A stretch of DNA of 64,000 nt from Clostridium felsineum DSM 794 (GTDB lineage Bacteria > Bacillota > Clostridia > Clostridiales > Clostridiaceae): NCBI RefSeq assembly GCF_002006355.2, contig NZ_CP096980.1, positions 4,768,501 through 4,832,500 of the forward strand. The letters run 5' to 3'. The notes under the pieces are model-generated. The model worked only from the letters and a program-made list of their open reading frames with translations. It made no database searches and had not been told where the DNA came from. Each line of letters begins with the position of its first letter. Position 1 is the stretch's first letter. Position numbers and translations under genes: made by a program. Of the stretch, positions 18,511-27,676 are shown one piece after another.

Positions 18511-18759
18511 ATGACATATACAGAATATTTAAGTAAAATTAAAGATATTGACGTAAATTTAGAAAGATTAAATATTGTGATTGGAAGAAAGACAAATATA
18601 CCATATTCTAAAGGATGCTATGAAGAAAATGGTACTTGGTATTTCTATGATGTAAATGAAAGGCAAGATTTAGTTATTACTAAAACAGGAACAGAAGATG
18701 AAATCTTTGGTTATTTATTTTTGATTACTAAAGCATTATTAAAGCAATATAGAAGCTAA
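18511..18759 (+). CDS. Putative immunity protein for the LXG-TNT toxin
   Basis: An 82-residue small acidic protein that begins one base after the toxin stop codon. The ATG at 18511 has GGAGG 8 bases upstream, inside the last codons of the toxin; an in-frame TTG at 18496 would overlap the toxin but is less likely. The protein has no signal or membrane segment and contains the block ENGTWYFYDVNERQDL. Its position right behind the toxin tip is the standard immunity location. I cannot assign it to a named immunity family with certainty. Confidence 0.65.
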   Translation: MTYTEYLSKIKDIDVNLERLNIVIGRKTNIPYSKGCYEENGTWYFYDVNERQDLVITKTGTEDEIFGYLFLITKALLKQYRS

Positions 18760-18787
18760 AAATATTGAATATATTTAAGTAGGTAAT

Positions 18788-18989
18788 ATGAAAATAAATG
18801 ATTTAGGCGTAAATTATGAAAGTAAAGTTATACTGAGTTATATGCCTAAAGATGCCTATGACAATTTTGTTTTAGGATATGAAACAATAATAGGTAGGCC
18901 AGGAGAGAACGGTGGGCATAATTAAGCAAATTACTAAGGACAATGATACAGAATTATATAATACAATTATCAATAATGTAAAGAGATAA
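18788..18989 (+). pseudogene. Decayed small gene behind the immunity gene
   Basis: A frame from ATG at 18788 (MKINDLGVNYES...) stops after 45 codons. The next frame continues in the same direction with IIKQITKDNDTELYNTIIN and stops at 18989, so a single frameshift near 18915 would join them into ~66 residues. It may be a broken immunity protein or the end of a displaced toxin tip. Weak ribosome binding site. Confidence 0.35.
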
Positions 18990-19016
18990 TTTTAAAGTAG
19001 AGGATACTATAAGTAG

Positions 19017-19373
19017 ATGAATGAGAAATTAAATAGGAGAGGACTATTACCTGCAATAAAAAGAAATGAGCTTGATGAATTTTTAAGCGTAAGTGAAATG
19101 TATATATTAGGATATAATCCTTACGCTCCTGGCAATACTATCTTAAATTTAATGCCTGCAATGTTAGCTATATATAGTTACTATATTGATGAACCTGAAA
19201 AAAGGGTGGATTTAAAATTAGAGGATACATTACTAGATTGGTTACCGTGGAAATCAGGTATTGGAGTATTTGCAGTATTTTCAGTTCTTAGTTATCAATC
19301 AAAAATGGAGTTGAATAATAAATTTCCATTTAAAATAAATAAAGATAAATTGAGAAAATGTACGGAATATTAA
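19017..19373 (+). CDS. Hypothetical protein, possible orphan immunity protein
   Basis: A 118-residue protein with no recognised domain. It has one moderately hydrophobic region (TILNLMPAMLAIYSYYI) and a Trp-containing segment LLDWLPWKSGIGVFAVFSVL, and no signal peptide. It lies in the tail behind the LXG toxin, where spare immunity genes often gather, so an immunity role is a reasonable but unproven reading. An AGAGGAT site lies ~11 bases before the ATG. Confidence 0.45.
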   Translation: MNEKLNRRGLLPAIKRNELDEFLSVSEMYILGYNPYAPGNTILNLMPAMLAIYSYYIDEPEKRVDLKLEDTLLDWLPWKSGIGVFAVFSVLSYQSKMELNNKFPFKINKDKLRKCTEY

Positions 19374-19406
19374 GGTGGGTCTTTAAAAGAAGGATTATGG
19401 GAGGCA

Positions 19407-19574
19407 ATGCAGATTGAAAATAAAATTAAAGGATATACATTATCTGAAGAATCATATTCAACTTCTATTTTGCTTTTTCCATATAAGGTTATTGAACTTA
19501 ATTCACTTCTTGATAACAATTTTACTTTCTATAACTTAGCACTGCATTTATCTCTCCTCCAAATATCACAATAA
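19407..19574 (+). pseudogene. Possible truncated gene fragment in the toxin tail
   Basis: A 55-codon frame with a poor start region that runs into the 3' end of the opposite-strand YihY gene. Its first ~40 codons (KGYTLSEESYSTSILLFPYK...) look protein-like, but the end is simply antisense to the neighbour. Probably a gene remnant cut off at the border of the toxin island. Confidence 0.3.
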
Positions 19575-20325
19575 CCGCCACCATAAATAACCAAGTTAAA
19601 AGGATTATTATGGCTCCTATACTTCCATAAATAACAGAATAATTGGCAAAATTATTTACATAATAAGCAAAGGCAAGAGATACAACTATTAGATTCAGGG
19701 TTGAAAACATAGCTCCTGGTAATACATCTATGAAATTAAGCCTTTTACAAGGGGCGTACCTATATAAATACGTAAAAATGAATATAGCAGTAGATACAAA
19801 TATTAAATATCTAATAGCTATCCATAATGTTATGATATCATAAGAAAAGCCCAACTTATATGCTATGTAATTTAATATAATGCGACCTAATACTAATAAA
19901 AACATCATAGTAAGTATCACAAATGCCATTCCTATAGTACACATTATTGAAACAAGTCTAACCTTAATAAAATTTCTGGTTTCACGCACTCCATAAGCTT
20001 TATTTAGTCCCTTTATAACTGCATTAAAGCCGGCAGAGGCTGACCATATTGTGAGAAGTAGACTCAAGGACATAAGTTGACTATGCCTTGTAGTTATAAC
20101 CTCTGAAATGGTTGCTTCTATAAGATTAAATGCACTCTCTGGCATTATTTTAGAAAGCGCCCCTACTATTTCGTTATTATTCAGAGAAGTATGTCCAACA
20201 AGTGTCATAAGAAAAATCACAAAAGGAAAAAATGCTAAAACCAAATCATAAGCTAATTGTGAACCCAAAGCCAAGACATCATCCTCATTAAATCTTGAAA
20301 TCAAATTCAATAATAGTTTTTTCAT
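19522..20325 (-). CDS. YihY/BrkB family inner-membrane protein
   Basis: A 267-residue protein with six predicted membrane spans. The N-terminal block LGSQLAYDLVLAFFPFVIFL (residues ~21-40) is the start of the YihY/UPF0761 domain, and the segment ARYLIF...YRYAPCKR near 180 matches its conserved Y-P motif. The family was once called ribonuclease BN by mistake and its true function is not settled. The C-terminus ends in GGEINAVLSYRK, a typical family ending. Single gene, converging with the toxin tail. Confidence 0.85.
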   Translation of the reverse strand: MKKLLLNLISRFNEDDVLALGSQLAYDLVLAFFPFVIFLMTLVGHTSLNNNEIVGALSKIMPESAFNLIEATISEVITTRHSQLMSLSLLLTIWSASAGFNAVIKGLNKAYGVRETRNFIKVRLVSIMCTIGMAFVILTMMFLLVLGRIILNYIAYKLGFSYDIITLWIAIRYLIFVSTAIFIFTYLYRYAPCKRLNFIDVLPGAMFSTLNLIVVSLAFAYYVNNFANYSVIYGSIGAIIILLTWLFMVAVIVIFGGEINAVLSYRK

Positions 20326-20434
20326 ACAAAAATGTCCTCTTCATTATTCCTTTAATTATATTGTGATTTTTTTTATTATATGTTAAAAACCCTATGAATT
20401 TTAAGTTTCCATAAGGTTCTTACTTGTAAAATTT

Positions 20435-21112
20435 CTATTTGCCATTTTTGTAGCTGCTGTCATTCACAGATAGGATTTCAAACTTTCCATCCTTATACTT
20501 AACCTTTGATACACTGCAATTCTCCATATCATAAATATGATTTTTATATCCTAAGTTACTAAGCACTATCCTAAGCATTCCACCATGTACTACCACAAGA
20601 ATATTTCCGCCTCCATTTTTAGAAGCCTCTTCTCCTATTTCAGCTATAGCCTTATTTGTTCTTGCTACCAATGAATCATAATCCTCTGCTTCATTAGTCT
20701 CATCCATTGCAGCACAGCTATCTATATATGCTCGTCCAAAATCAGGGACTGTTTTAATCGCTTCTTCTATAGAACTTACTTTTAAATATGTTACTATATC
20801 TTTTAGCATTACTGTTTGAAGATCCCCTTCATACTTACCACAATATACCTCTCTTAAATCTGGGAGTTCCTTAAGCTCAAGCTTTTTGCTTTTTTTATTT
20901 TTACTTAATATAATTTTAGCAGTTTTAATAGCTCGTCCTAAATCACTGCTATATGCTGCCTTAAATTCAACATCACTAAGACCTTCCGCTACCTTCTCAG
21001 CTACCTCTATCCCTTCTTTAGTTAGTACTCCATCACACCAACCTTGAACTCTACCTGCTTTATTTATTATTGTTTCACCATGTCTCATTAAATACAATAT
21101 AACTTCACCCAT
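20435..21112 (-). CDS. Histidine phosphatase family protein (phosphoglycerate mutase-like)
   Basis: 225 residues. The catalytic RHG motif is in YLMRHGETIINKAGRVQGW at residues ~7-25, the second Arg and Glu in SDLGRAIKTA and LREVYCGKYEG, and the second His in VVVHGGMLRIVL near 180. The family covers cofactor-dependent phosphoglycerate mutases and broad phosphatases such as PhoE and CobC; the length and lack of the mutase-specific insert favour a phosphatase. No operon partner. AGGAGAAG precedes the ATG. Confidence 0.85.
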   Translation of the reverse strand: MGEVILYLMRHGETIINKAGRVQGWCDGVLTKEGIEVAEKVAEGLSDVEFKAAYSSDLGRAIKTAKIILSKNKKSKKLELKELPDLREVYCGKYEGDLQTVMLKDIVTYLKVSSIEEAIKTVPDFGRAYIDSCAAMDETNEAEDYDSLVARTNKAIAEIGEEASKNGGGNILVVVHGGMLRIVLSNLGYKNHIYDMENCSVSKVKYKDGKFEILSVNDSSYKNGK

Positions 21113-21313
21113 TTTAACTTCTCCTTAACCAATATTATTTTTTTATCCTATATACTTATATTATATAATGTAAGTATACTTCTATCTACTTATTTAACTT
21201 AACAATCCTTTCCTACACTTTACTCCATAAATTATCATATTATAAAATATAATACTTTTATAAAAACTGCTTAAAATAAACTATAGTGATTACTCTTATT
21301 TAGGAGGATAAAT

Positions 21314-21781
21314 ATGCATAGTAAAACTTTTGGCGACGTTTCTATAGACCAGATGGTATTGCGCATAAAAGATTTTATATTAAAAGATAAGACCCACAAA
21401 TATAAAATTACTATAGGTACAGATTCCCAAAATAAAAACTTAACAAAAGTAGTGGTAGTTGTAGCAATCCACAGAATTGGCTTTGGTGGGATTTTCTTCT
21501 ATGATATCAAACAAGTCCATAAAATTTCCAATGTAAGACAGAAAATATACTATGAAACAGCATTAAGCCTTGAACTAGCTTCCAAGGTATCTCATGCCTT
21601 TGCTGAAGCAAATATACAAGAAGATATTGAAATTCACGCTGATATAGGCACTAATAAAAAAGGTAAAACCTATCCCCTAATAAACGAAATTACAGGTTGG
21701 ATATCAGGTGAAGGCTACAAATATCAAATTAAACCTTACTCCTACACCGCCTCCTGCATCGCTGATAGATTAAGCAAATAA
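21314..21781 (+). CDS. YkuK-like RNase H-fold protein (DUF458)
   Basis: 155 residues. The segment ITIGTDSQN near residue 35 and the acidic pair in IEIHADIGTNKKGKTYPLI near 105 match the DUF458/YkuK family, which is predicted to have a ribonuclease H-like fold with Asp residues at the metal site. The true substrate is unknown. AGGAGG lies upstream of the ATG. It is an isolated gene. Confidence 0.8.
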   Translation: MHSKTFGDVSIDQMVLRIKDFILKDKTHKYKITIGTDSQNKNLTKVVVVVAIHRIGFGGIFFYDIKQVHKISNVRQKIYYETALSLELASKVSHAFAEANIQEDIEIHADIGTNKKGKTYPLINEITGWISGEGYKYQIKPYSYTASCIADRLSK

Positions 21782-21977
21782 TAATTTTCTTCATTTTGTT
21801 GATTCTACTCTCCAAATTAATGTAATATGTAATTGTAATATAATGCGTTAAATACTTACATTTTGACCTATAAAATATTCCTGATGTGCTAGTCCTACCT
21901 TAGAATCTTTTATGGAGAAAAATGTTTTAGTATTTTCAGCATTATATCTTTATTAAATTATTATGTGAGGTAGACTT

Positions 21978-22523
21978 ATGGAATCGATGTTATCTAAAAT
22001 GAAAAAATTAAAATTTTTAAACAAACGTCTTTGTGGAATATGGCTTATTTGGATTGGCTTTATCATATTCTTGGGCACGCTTTTAGGTGGTAAATACCTA
22101 ATAAATCCATTTATATTTTCAGTTGGATATGCACTAGGATACTTCTCCATTTTTTGCACACCACTTTTCAGAAAACATTTTTCTTATGGAAAACATTCAA
22201 AATTTCAAGCAAAGACGTCCAAGCTTTCTGTAATATTACTGTTTGTTCTCATGTGCCTATTTTCAGGTAGATATTTCGGAGTAAACAACTATAGACTAAT
22301 ATGGCTTGGAGCACTTTTGGCAACAGCTATTCATTTCATTCCATTTTCACTTGTTCATGGTAAACTATTATTAATTATGTCCATTCCCTTAATTCTAACT
22401 TCCTTATTAGGAATATTAGATTCAAATATAAGTTTTTGTTACTTAGCCTTCATAGATGCTGTCATTAAAATATTATTTGGAATCATTCTCTTTATATCTA
22501 AAAAGCCAACGGGAACAGTTTAA
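21978..22523 (+). CDS. Hypothetical integral membrane protein
   Basis: 181 residues with about five or six predicted membrane spans and a basic N-terminus (KMKKLKFLNKR). No family is recognised. The start has GTGAGGT upstream. A lipoprotein gene follows 33 bases later on the same strand, so the two may be cotranscribed. Confidence 0.6.
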   Translation: MESMLSKMKKLKFLNKRLCGIWLIWIGFIIFLGTLLGGKYLINPFIFSVGYALGYFSIFCTPLFRKHFSYGKHSKFQAKTSKLSVILLFVLMCLFSGRYFGVNNYRLIWLGALLATAIHFIPFSLVHGKLLLIMSIPLILTSLLGILDSNISFCYLAFIDAVIKILFGIILFISKKPTGTV

Positions 22524-22556
22524 ATTAAAATAAAAATATATTTTAGGAGAATACAC

Positions 22557-23291
22557 ATGAAAAAAATAGCGTTCATTACTTTAGCAATCTCTTTAGCTTT
22601 TACTTATGGCTGCACAAATTCAAGTGCTACAAAAGCAAAAAACACTTTAAATTCTTCGAATAAAACAACTTTAATTACGAAAAAAAAGAACACTAATAAT
22701 AAAACTTCTGCACCAATGCCTCAGGCTCAGCCTAATAATACTAACCCTGCACCTAATAATAAAAGCAGTGTTACTAATCCTTTTTTCTTTAATAGTGGCA
22801 CTTCGAACATAACTTATTCTGGAGATTTTCGATTTAGTGATCCCGAAAAAAAGAATGTACAATTGCATATTAATAAAATCGCTATACTTAAAAATGGAGA
22901 TTTATACGATTTAAAGCTAGATCCCATTTATGGAGCATCTAGCGATCGTTTAGATTTGGGTTTTCTTTACGTTCAAGGTGATAAAATATATAAAATTACT
23001 CCTACTAATGATAATCTCAATATGTTAAAAACTAGCGATAAACTCCCAGCCGATAGTTTAATTGTTTGTCAGGATACTGAAATTAAAGATACATTAAAAG
23101 AGGATGAGAAAGGCATACATAGTTCCCTAAAAGTTGATGGGAATACACGTGAATTTAATACTTATAATAATAGAGTTGATACAGGCTATTATGAATACAT
23201 CACCTTTGAAAAAAATAAAGGAATTACTTATTTTAAAAGTGGTTATGGTGCTGAAAGAGATCAACTTGAATTAAAGCTAGTTACTAATTAA
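22557..23291 (+). CDS. Hypothetical lipoprotein
   Basis: 244 residues. A lipoprotein signal of ~18 residues ends with the lipobox TYGC. A long Asn/Pro/Lys/Thr-rich linker (residues ~20-75) then holds a globular domain of ~160 residues away from the membrane. No known domain is recognised. AGGAGA precedes the ATG. Confidence 0.7.
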   Translation: MKKIAFITLAISLAFTYGCTNSSATKAKNTLNSSNKTTLITKKKNTNNKTSAPMPQAQPNNTNPAPNNKSSVTNPFFFNSGTSNITYSGDFRFSDPEKKNVQLHINKIAILKNGDLYDLKLDPIYGASSDRLDLGFLYVQGDKIYKITPTNDNLNMLKTSDKLPADSLIVCQDTEIKDTLKEDEKGIHSSLKVDGNTREFNTYNNRVDTGYYEYITFEKNKGITYFKSGYGAERDQLELKLVTN

Positions 23292-23307
23292 TAATTATGC
23301 CAAATTT

Positions 23308-23335
23308 AAAGCGGGCAATTACTTGCTCGCTTTTC
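23308..23335. terminator. Bidirectional terminator between lipoprotein and Rrf2 genes
   Basis: AAAGCGGGCAA pairs with TTGCTCGCTTT (one mismatch) around a 4-base loop, with A and T tracts on both sides, between two convergent genes. Confidence 0.75.
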
Positions 23336-23337
23336 TA

Positions 23338-23823
23338 TTATTTTATATTATCCTTACCCCTCATAAATTCATCAAGATCTATGGAAAATGGATCAATATC
23401 TCCACCTCGCAGCAGATCCTCCATTGTAAAATTTCTAAGCACTTCTTTGTACTGCATTTCTGCATTATGGAATACTCCTATAGTTTTAAGCCCTTTAAAT
23501 ACAAAATCATCCTTATTAATTATTTTGACTTTATTCTGTAGTTCATGATTTTTAAAAAAAGATCCTTCTCCTTCAACTGCTTGAAAAATGTCTAAAAATG
23601 ATATTTCCTTTAGTTCCTTTTCAATATAAACTCCTCCATTTTTGTTTGCAGATGATTTAAGAATACCTACGCGAACTAACTGACCTAAAATTTTTTTCAA
23701 GTAAGAATCCGAAACAGATAAAAGATTGCTTAAAGTTCTACTTTTCACTGGCATTCTATTTTTTTGATATGATAATATTACGATTACATATATAGCTTGT
23801 TCCATTGCTATTTTAGTCTGCAT
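23338..23823 (-). CDS. Rrf2-family transcriptional regulator without cysteine ligands
   Basis: 161 residues. An N-terminal winged helix (KSRTLSNLLSVSDSYLKKIL as the recognition part, residues ~32-51) and the wing LVRVGILKSSANKNGGVYI match Rrf2. It has no Cys at all, so it does not hold the Fe-S cluster found in IscR or NsrR; it may instead sense a small metabolite, as YwnA/CymR-type members do. The ATG at 23823 with a GGGGGGA site is the likely start. It diverges from the carboxylic acid reductase gene, and a perfect palindrome lies between them. Confidence 0.8.
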   Translation of the reverse strand: MQTKIAMEQAIYVIVILSYQKNRMPVKSRTLSNLLSVSDSYLKKILGQLVRVGILKSSANKNGGVYIEKELKEISFLDIFQAVEGEGSFFKNHELQNKVKIINKDDFVFKGLKTIGVFHNAEMQYKEVLRNFTMEDLLRGGDIDPFSIDLDEFMRGKDNIK

Positions 23824-23852
23824 TGCGATTCCCCCCATTATTTACTAACCTA

Positions 23853-23918
23853 ATAATAAAACGCAATACAGAAAATGTCAAAAAACTATTTGACATTTTC
23901 TGTATTAAGCTTTATAAT
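23853..23918. promoter_or_regulatory. Divergent promoters sharing a perfect 18-bp inverted repeat (likely Rrf2 operator)
   Basis: The arms AATACAGAAAATGTCAAA (23865-23882) and TTTGACATTTTCTGTATT (23889-23906) are exact inverses around a 6-base centre. Each arm carries a TTGACA -35 box pointing outward. To the right, TTGACA (23890-23895), 17 bases, TATAAT (23913-23918) reads toward the reductase gene. To the left on the minus strand, TTGACA (23881-23876), 17 bases, TATTAT (23858-23853) reads toward the Rrf2 gene. A regulator bound here would block both. Confidence 0.8.
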
Positions 23919-24096
23919 ATCCCAAGAGTAAAATTGTCTTAGGAAACAAATTTATAACAAAATAGCAAAAAATAGCATACTATAACAGCTTATTGTATAT
24001 CAAAAATCGGCACATTCATGGATTGATTTTATTATATTTATATTAAGCTCATAACAAAGTTAATCCATTAATAATATTATTAAGAGGTGAGTAATA

Positions 24097-27000
24097 ATGA
24101 ATTATTATGTTGAAAAAAATCAAGAAAACTTTTGGAATTTATTAACTGAAAATGCATCTACCAATGGAAATAATGCTTGTTTCAGCTTTTATGATTATTC
24201 AAAAAAAGAGAGACAAATAATTGAATTAACAAGAAATGATTTAGTTGAAAAATCAGCATCTGTAGCAACTATGTTAAAAAATAATGGTGCAAAAAAAGGG
24301 GATAGAGTATTAATTTTTTCTACACAAACAGCTGATAACATATTATCAATTATAGGTTCAATCTTAGCTGGAACAATATTCACAATAATACCACTACCAG
24401 AAAACCACAGTAAAGTTATTAGATTTTTATCTGTTATAGAATCTTGTACTCCTAAATTTATATTGGCTGACACAATATTTAAAGATAAAATAAACACTAT
24501 TTTAAGTGAATTAAAAGAGGACAAGCAGTATAAGTCATTAATAGAGAGCTTAAAAGTAATTTATGTAAACGAATATGAAACAAATAAAAGTTTCACACCA
24601 GAAAAGTTATCATTAGATGATATTGTATATATTCAATACTCTTCTGGATCAACAAGTGCTCCAAAAGGAGTTATGATATCCTATGGAAATATAATAAGTG
24701 CTATCAACTCAGCTTTATCCATATTAAGTAAAGGTAGAATTTTTGGATGGGCTCCTTTCTTCCATAACTTAGGGCTTGTAAATCTAGCTTTAGCACCTGT
24801 TATCAAAAAAAGTATATGTGCGGGAATTATGTCTCCTGAAGCGTTTTTAGAAAAACCTTTAAGATGGTTTGAATGTATAAGTGATTTCAAAGCAGAAATT
24901 ACTATGGCGCCTAATTCTGTCTATGAAAGCTATCCTAAATTAGTTCCTGCAAAAAAATTAAATAACATTGATTTATCAAACTTAAAAACATTAATAAATG
25001 GTTCTGAAATAGTTAGCCACTCAACACTCGAAAAATTCGCTAATGAATATAAGGATTTTGGAATTACTATTGATAAATTCTTAGTAGGTTATGGTCTATC
25101 TGAAACCACATGTACTGCTACTTGCAGTGACCACTACTCAGAAGCTCAAAGAATGATACTTGATCTAGATGAATATCAAAATGGTAAATTAGTTTTTGCA
25201 AATGAAAATACAAAAAATACAATTGAATTTATAGGTAACGGTAAAGCTATAAATACTACAACTGCAAAAATTGTTAACCCAACAACTTTAAAAGAATGTT
25301 CAGAAAATGAATTTGGAGAACTATGGATTAAAGGGCCTTGTATTGCTCAAGGTTATTACAAGAATAAAAAAGCAACAGAAGAAACCTTTAAAGCTAAACT
25401 TGAAGGCTATGATGGAGAATTTCTTCGTACAGGTGATTTAGGAATTATAAAAGATGGTTATGCTTATATTACAGGTCGTATAAAAGAACTTATAATTATA
25501 AATGGTGTAAATATAATGCCAAATGATATAACTGTAAAGTTAAAGGACTCTATGCCTGAATTAAATAGTTCTGTCATTGTTCCATTCTCAATATTAAAAG
25601 ATGATAAGGAAAAATTAGTTGTTATTTCTGAAATACCAAATACACTTATAAATGCTAATTTAGGTGTACTAAAAAATAGAATAAATTCTTGTTTGCTAGA
25701 TTACTTTGAAATATCTGCACATTACATTGGTTTTGTAAAGAAGGGTGAACTTCCAAGAGCTGATAATGGCAAAATATCCATATTAAAAACAGCCAACCTA
25801 TATAAACAAGGAAAATTAAATTTAATAAGCTTAGGTAATGAAAATACAGAAAAGAAAACTAATAAGGTTATACACTACAATACCGAAACAGAAAAAACTT
25901 TAGGTACTATTATTAGTAATGATTTTTCTTACAAGGTTACAAGGGATGAAAACCTACTAAATTTAGGAATGGATTCATTGCAAGTACTACAGCTTACAAC
26001 AAATATTGAAAACACTTTTGATGTATCCATACCCGTAGCTTTTATTTTTGAGAATCCTACTCTTGATAAAATAGGTGAGTATATTGATAAATCACTAAAG
26101 GGTGAAGATGTAAGCCTTCTAGAAAAGGATAAAACTTATTTATACGATGAAGTTAAATTAGACGAGAATATTAAAGCCAAAGAATATGAAACTGAAAATC
26201 CTCCTATGGAAAATGTATTTGTAACTGGAACTACTGGCTTTGTTGGTGCTTACTTAATTTACAGCTTAATTAATCAAACTAAATCAAGAATTTATTGCCA
26301 CGTTAGAGCTAAAAATAAAGAAGCCGGATTTACAAGATTAAAAGAAAATATGGAACATTACAAACTATGGAAGGATGAATATAGAGAATATATTGTTCCT
26401 GTTATAGGAAACTTGGAAGCTCCTCTACTTGGCATTGACGAAGAAGAGTACAAACATTTAACTGAAATTGTAGATACTGTATATCATAATGGTGCACTAC
26501 TTAACTTCGTATATCCATATGAAAGATTAAAAACTACAAATGTACTAAGCACAGTAAAAACTATTGAATTTTCTTGTACAGGGAAACAAAAATTTTATAA
26601 CTATGTATCCTCCTATAGTGCCTTTGATAATCCTAGTCACTTTGGCAAAGTAGTACCTGAAGATGATCCTCTTAAAGATTGTACAGGATATTTCTTACCA
26701 TATAGTGAAACAAAATGGGTATCAGAAAACATAATACATGTTGCAAGAGAAAGAGGTTTAAAAGCTTCAATATTCCGTCCTGGTGAAATAACTGGAGATA
26801 ACAAAAATGGAATTTGGAAATATGGTGATTCTGTTAGTAGGACAATTAAAGCTATGATCACAACAAAAACTTATCCTAACATTGATATGAAAGTACACAT
26901 GACTCAAGTAGATTACATTGCAGATGCTATAGTCTACATCTCAAGACAAGGGAAATTATACGGAAAAGCATATAACTTATTAAATAATGTACACATACCT

Positions 27001-27294
27001 TCTAGGAAACTTGGAGAAATAATTAATGAATGTGGCTACGAAACAAAACCTTTAGATTACGCTGTTTGGAAGGAGAATTTATTAAAATCAGATAGTGAAC
27101 ATCCTTTAAAATTATTAGAATCTCTTTTCAAAAAAGCTAAGAAAAATCCAATGGAAAATATAGAATGTAGATATGGCGAAATGGAACCAATTTTAGAGAC
27201 TTCAAATACCGATGAAGCCCTAAAGGGAACTGGCATTACTTGCCCACCTATAGATAAAGAATTGATAAGCAAATACCTTAAAAATTTTGTTTAA
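24097..27294 (+). CDS. Single-module carboxylic acid reductase (adenylation - carrier - thioester reductase)
   Basis: 1065 residues in three domains. Residues ~1-570 are an adenylating domain of the fatty acyl-AMP ligase/NRPS type: YSSGSTSAPKGVMISYGN near 180, GYGLSETTCT near 330, LRTGDLG near 448. Residues ~600-675 are a carrier domain with the phosphopantetheine Ser in LNLGMDSLQVL. Residues ~705-1065 are a thioester reductase with the NADPH loop VTGTTGFVGAYL and a Y-x3-K site (PYSETKW near 870). It should activate an acid, hold it as a thioester and release it as an aldehyde or alcohol. No condensation domain and no tailoring genes are nearby. Substrate unknown. Confidence 0.88.
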   Translation: MNYYVEKNQENFWNLLTENASTNGNNACFSFYDYSKKERQIIELTRNDLVEKSASVATMLKNNGAKKGDRVLIFSTQTADNILSIIGSILAGTIFTIIPLPENHSKVIRFLSVIESCTPKFILADTIFKDKINTILSELKEDKQYKSLIESLKVIYVNEYETNKSFTPEKLSLDDIVYIQYSSGSTSAPKGVMISYGNIISAINSALSILSKGRIFGWAPFFHNLGLVNLALAPVIKKSICAGIMSPEAFLEKPLRWFECISDFKAEITMAPNSVYESYPKLVPAKKLNNIDLSNLKTLINGSEIVSHSTLEKFANEYKDFGITIDKFLVGYGLSETTCTATCSDHYSEAQRMILDLDEYQNGKLVFANENTKNTIEFIGNGKAINTTTAKIVNPTTLKECSENEFGELWIKGPCIAQGYYKNKKATEETFKAKLEGYDGEFLRTGDLGIIKDGYAYITGRIKELIIINGVNIMPNDITVKLKDSMPELNSSVIVPFSILKDDKEKLVVISEIPNTLINANLGVLKNRINSCLLDYFEISAHYIGFVKKGELPRADNGKISILKTANLYKQGKLNLISLGNENTEKKTNKVIHYNTETEKTLGTIISNDFSYKVTRDENLLNLGMDSLQVLQLTTNIENTFDVSIPVAFIFENPTLDKIGEYIDKSLKGEDVSLLEKDKTYLYDEVKLDENIKAKEYETENPPMENVFVTGTTGFVGAYLIYSLINQTKSRIYCHVRAKNKEAGFTRLKENMEHYKLWKDEYREYIVPVIGNLEAPLLGIDEEEYKHLTEIVDTVYHNGALLNFVYPYERLKTTNVLSTVKTIEFSCTGKQKFYNYVSSYSAFDNPSHFGKVVPEDDPLKDCTGYFLPYSETKWVSENIIHVARERGLKASIFRPGEITGDNKNGIWKYGDSVSRTIKAMITTKTYPNIDMKVHMTQVDYIADAIVYISRQGKLYGKAYNLLNNVHIPSRKLGEIINECGYETKPLDYAVWKENLLKSDSEHPLKLLESLFKKAKKNPMENIECRYGEMEPILETSNTDEALKGTGITCPPIDKELISKYLKNFV

Positions 27295-27301
27295 AACCTG
27301 C

Positions 27302-27337
27302 AAAAGAAAGCACCTTATAGAATGGTGCTTTCTTTTT
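27302..27337 (+). terminator. Intrinsic terminator after the reductase gene
   Basis: AAAAGAAAGCACC pairs with GGTGCTTTCTTTTT around a 9-base loop, 8 bases after the stop codon. Confidence 0.88.
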
Positions 27338-27373
27338 ACATTTTATTTTTATAAAATAATATTTCATTATTAT

Positions 27374-27676
27374 TTAAAATTGAGATTTATCTACATAATT
27401 TCCTCGATATATGCCATTTAAACCAGCATATTTACCTATTTTAGATAACTCTTTTATAAGATTCTCTTCATTAGATGAAAATTTCAGCTTTTCTGTATAA
27501 GCTGTAAAATATATGTAGTTAACTAATCTATTCATTAAAGGAATATTTTTTTCATCAGATAAATCTAGTTTTACATAAACTTTTAACAATACTTCTTTAA
27601 TATCCTCAAAACCATTTTTTTTTGATTGTGAAATACTATTATATAAAGAATGTACTAACTCCTTAGATGTACTCAT
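27374..27676 (-). CDS. Bacteriocin immunity protein (EntA/PedB-like), putative
   Basis: A 100-residue all-helical soluble protein. Its C-terminus GLNGIYRGNYVDKSQF closely follows the ending of class IIa/Blp bacteriocin immunity proteins as I remember them (G-x-Y-x-A-x-Y-x-DKSQF). The length also fits. Such proteins protect cells from pore-forming bacteriocins. No bacteriocin gene or transporter is seen nearby, so it would be an orphan immunity gene. An AGGGGG site lies ~14 bases before the ATG. Confidence 0.6.
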   Translation of the reverse strand: MSTSKELVHSLYNSISQSKKNGFEDIKEVLLKVYVKLDLSDEKNIPLMNRLVNYIYFTAYTEKLKFSSNEENLIKELSKIGKYAGLNGIYRGNYVDKSQF

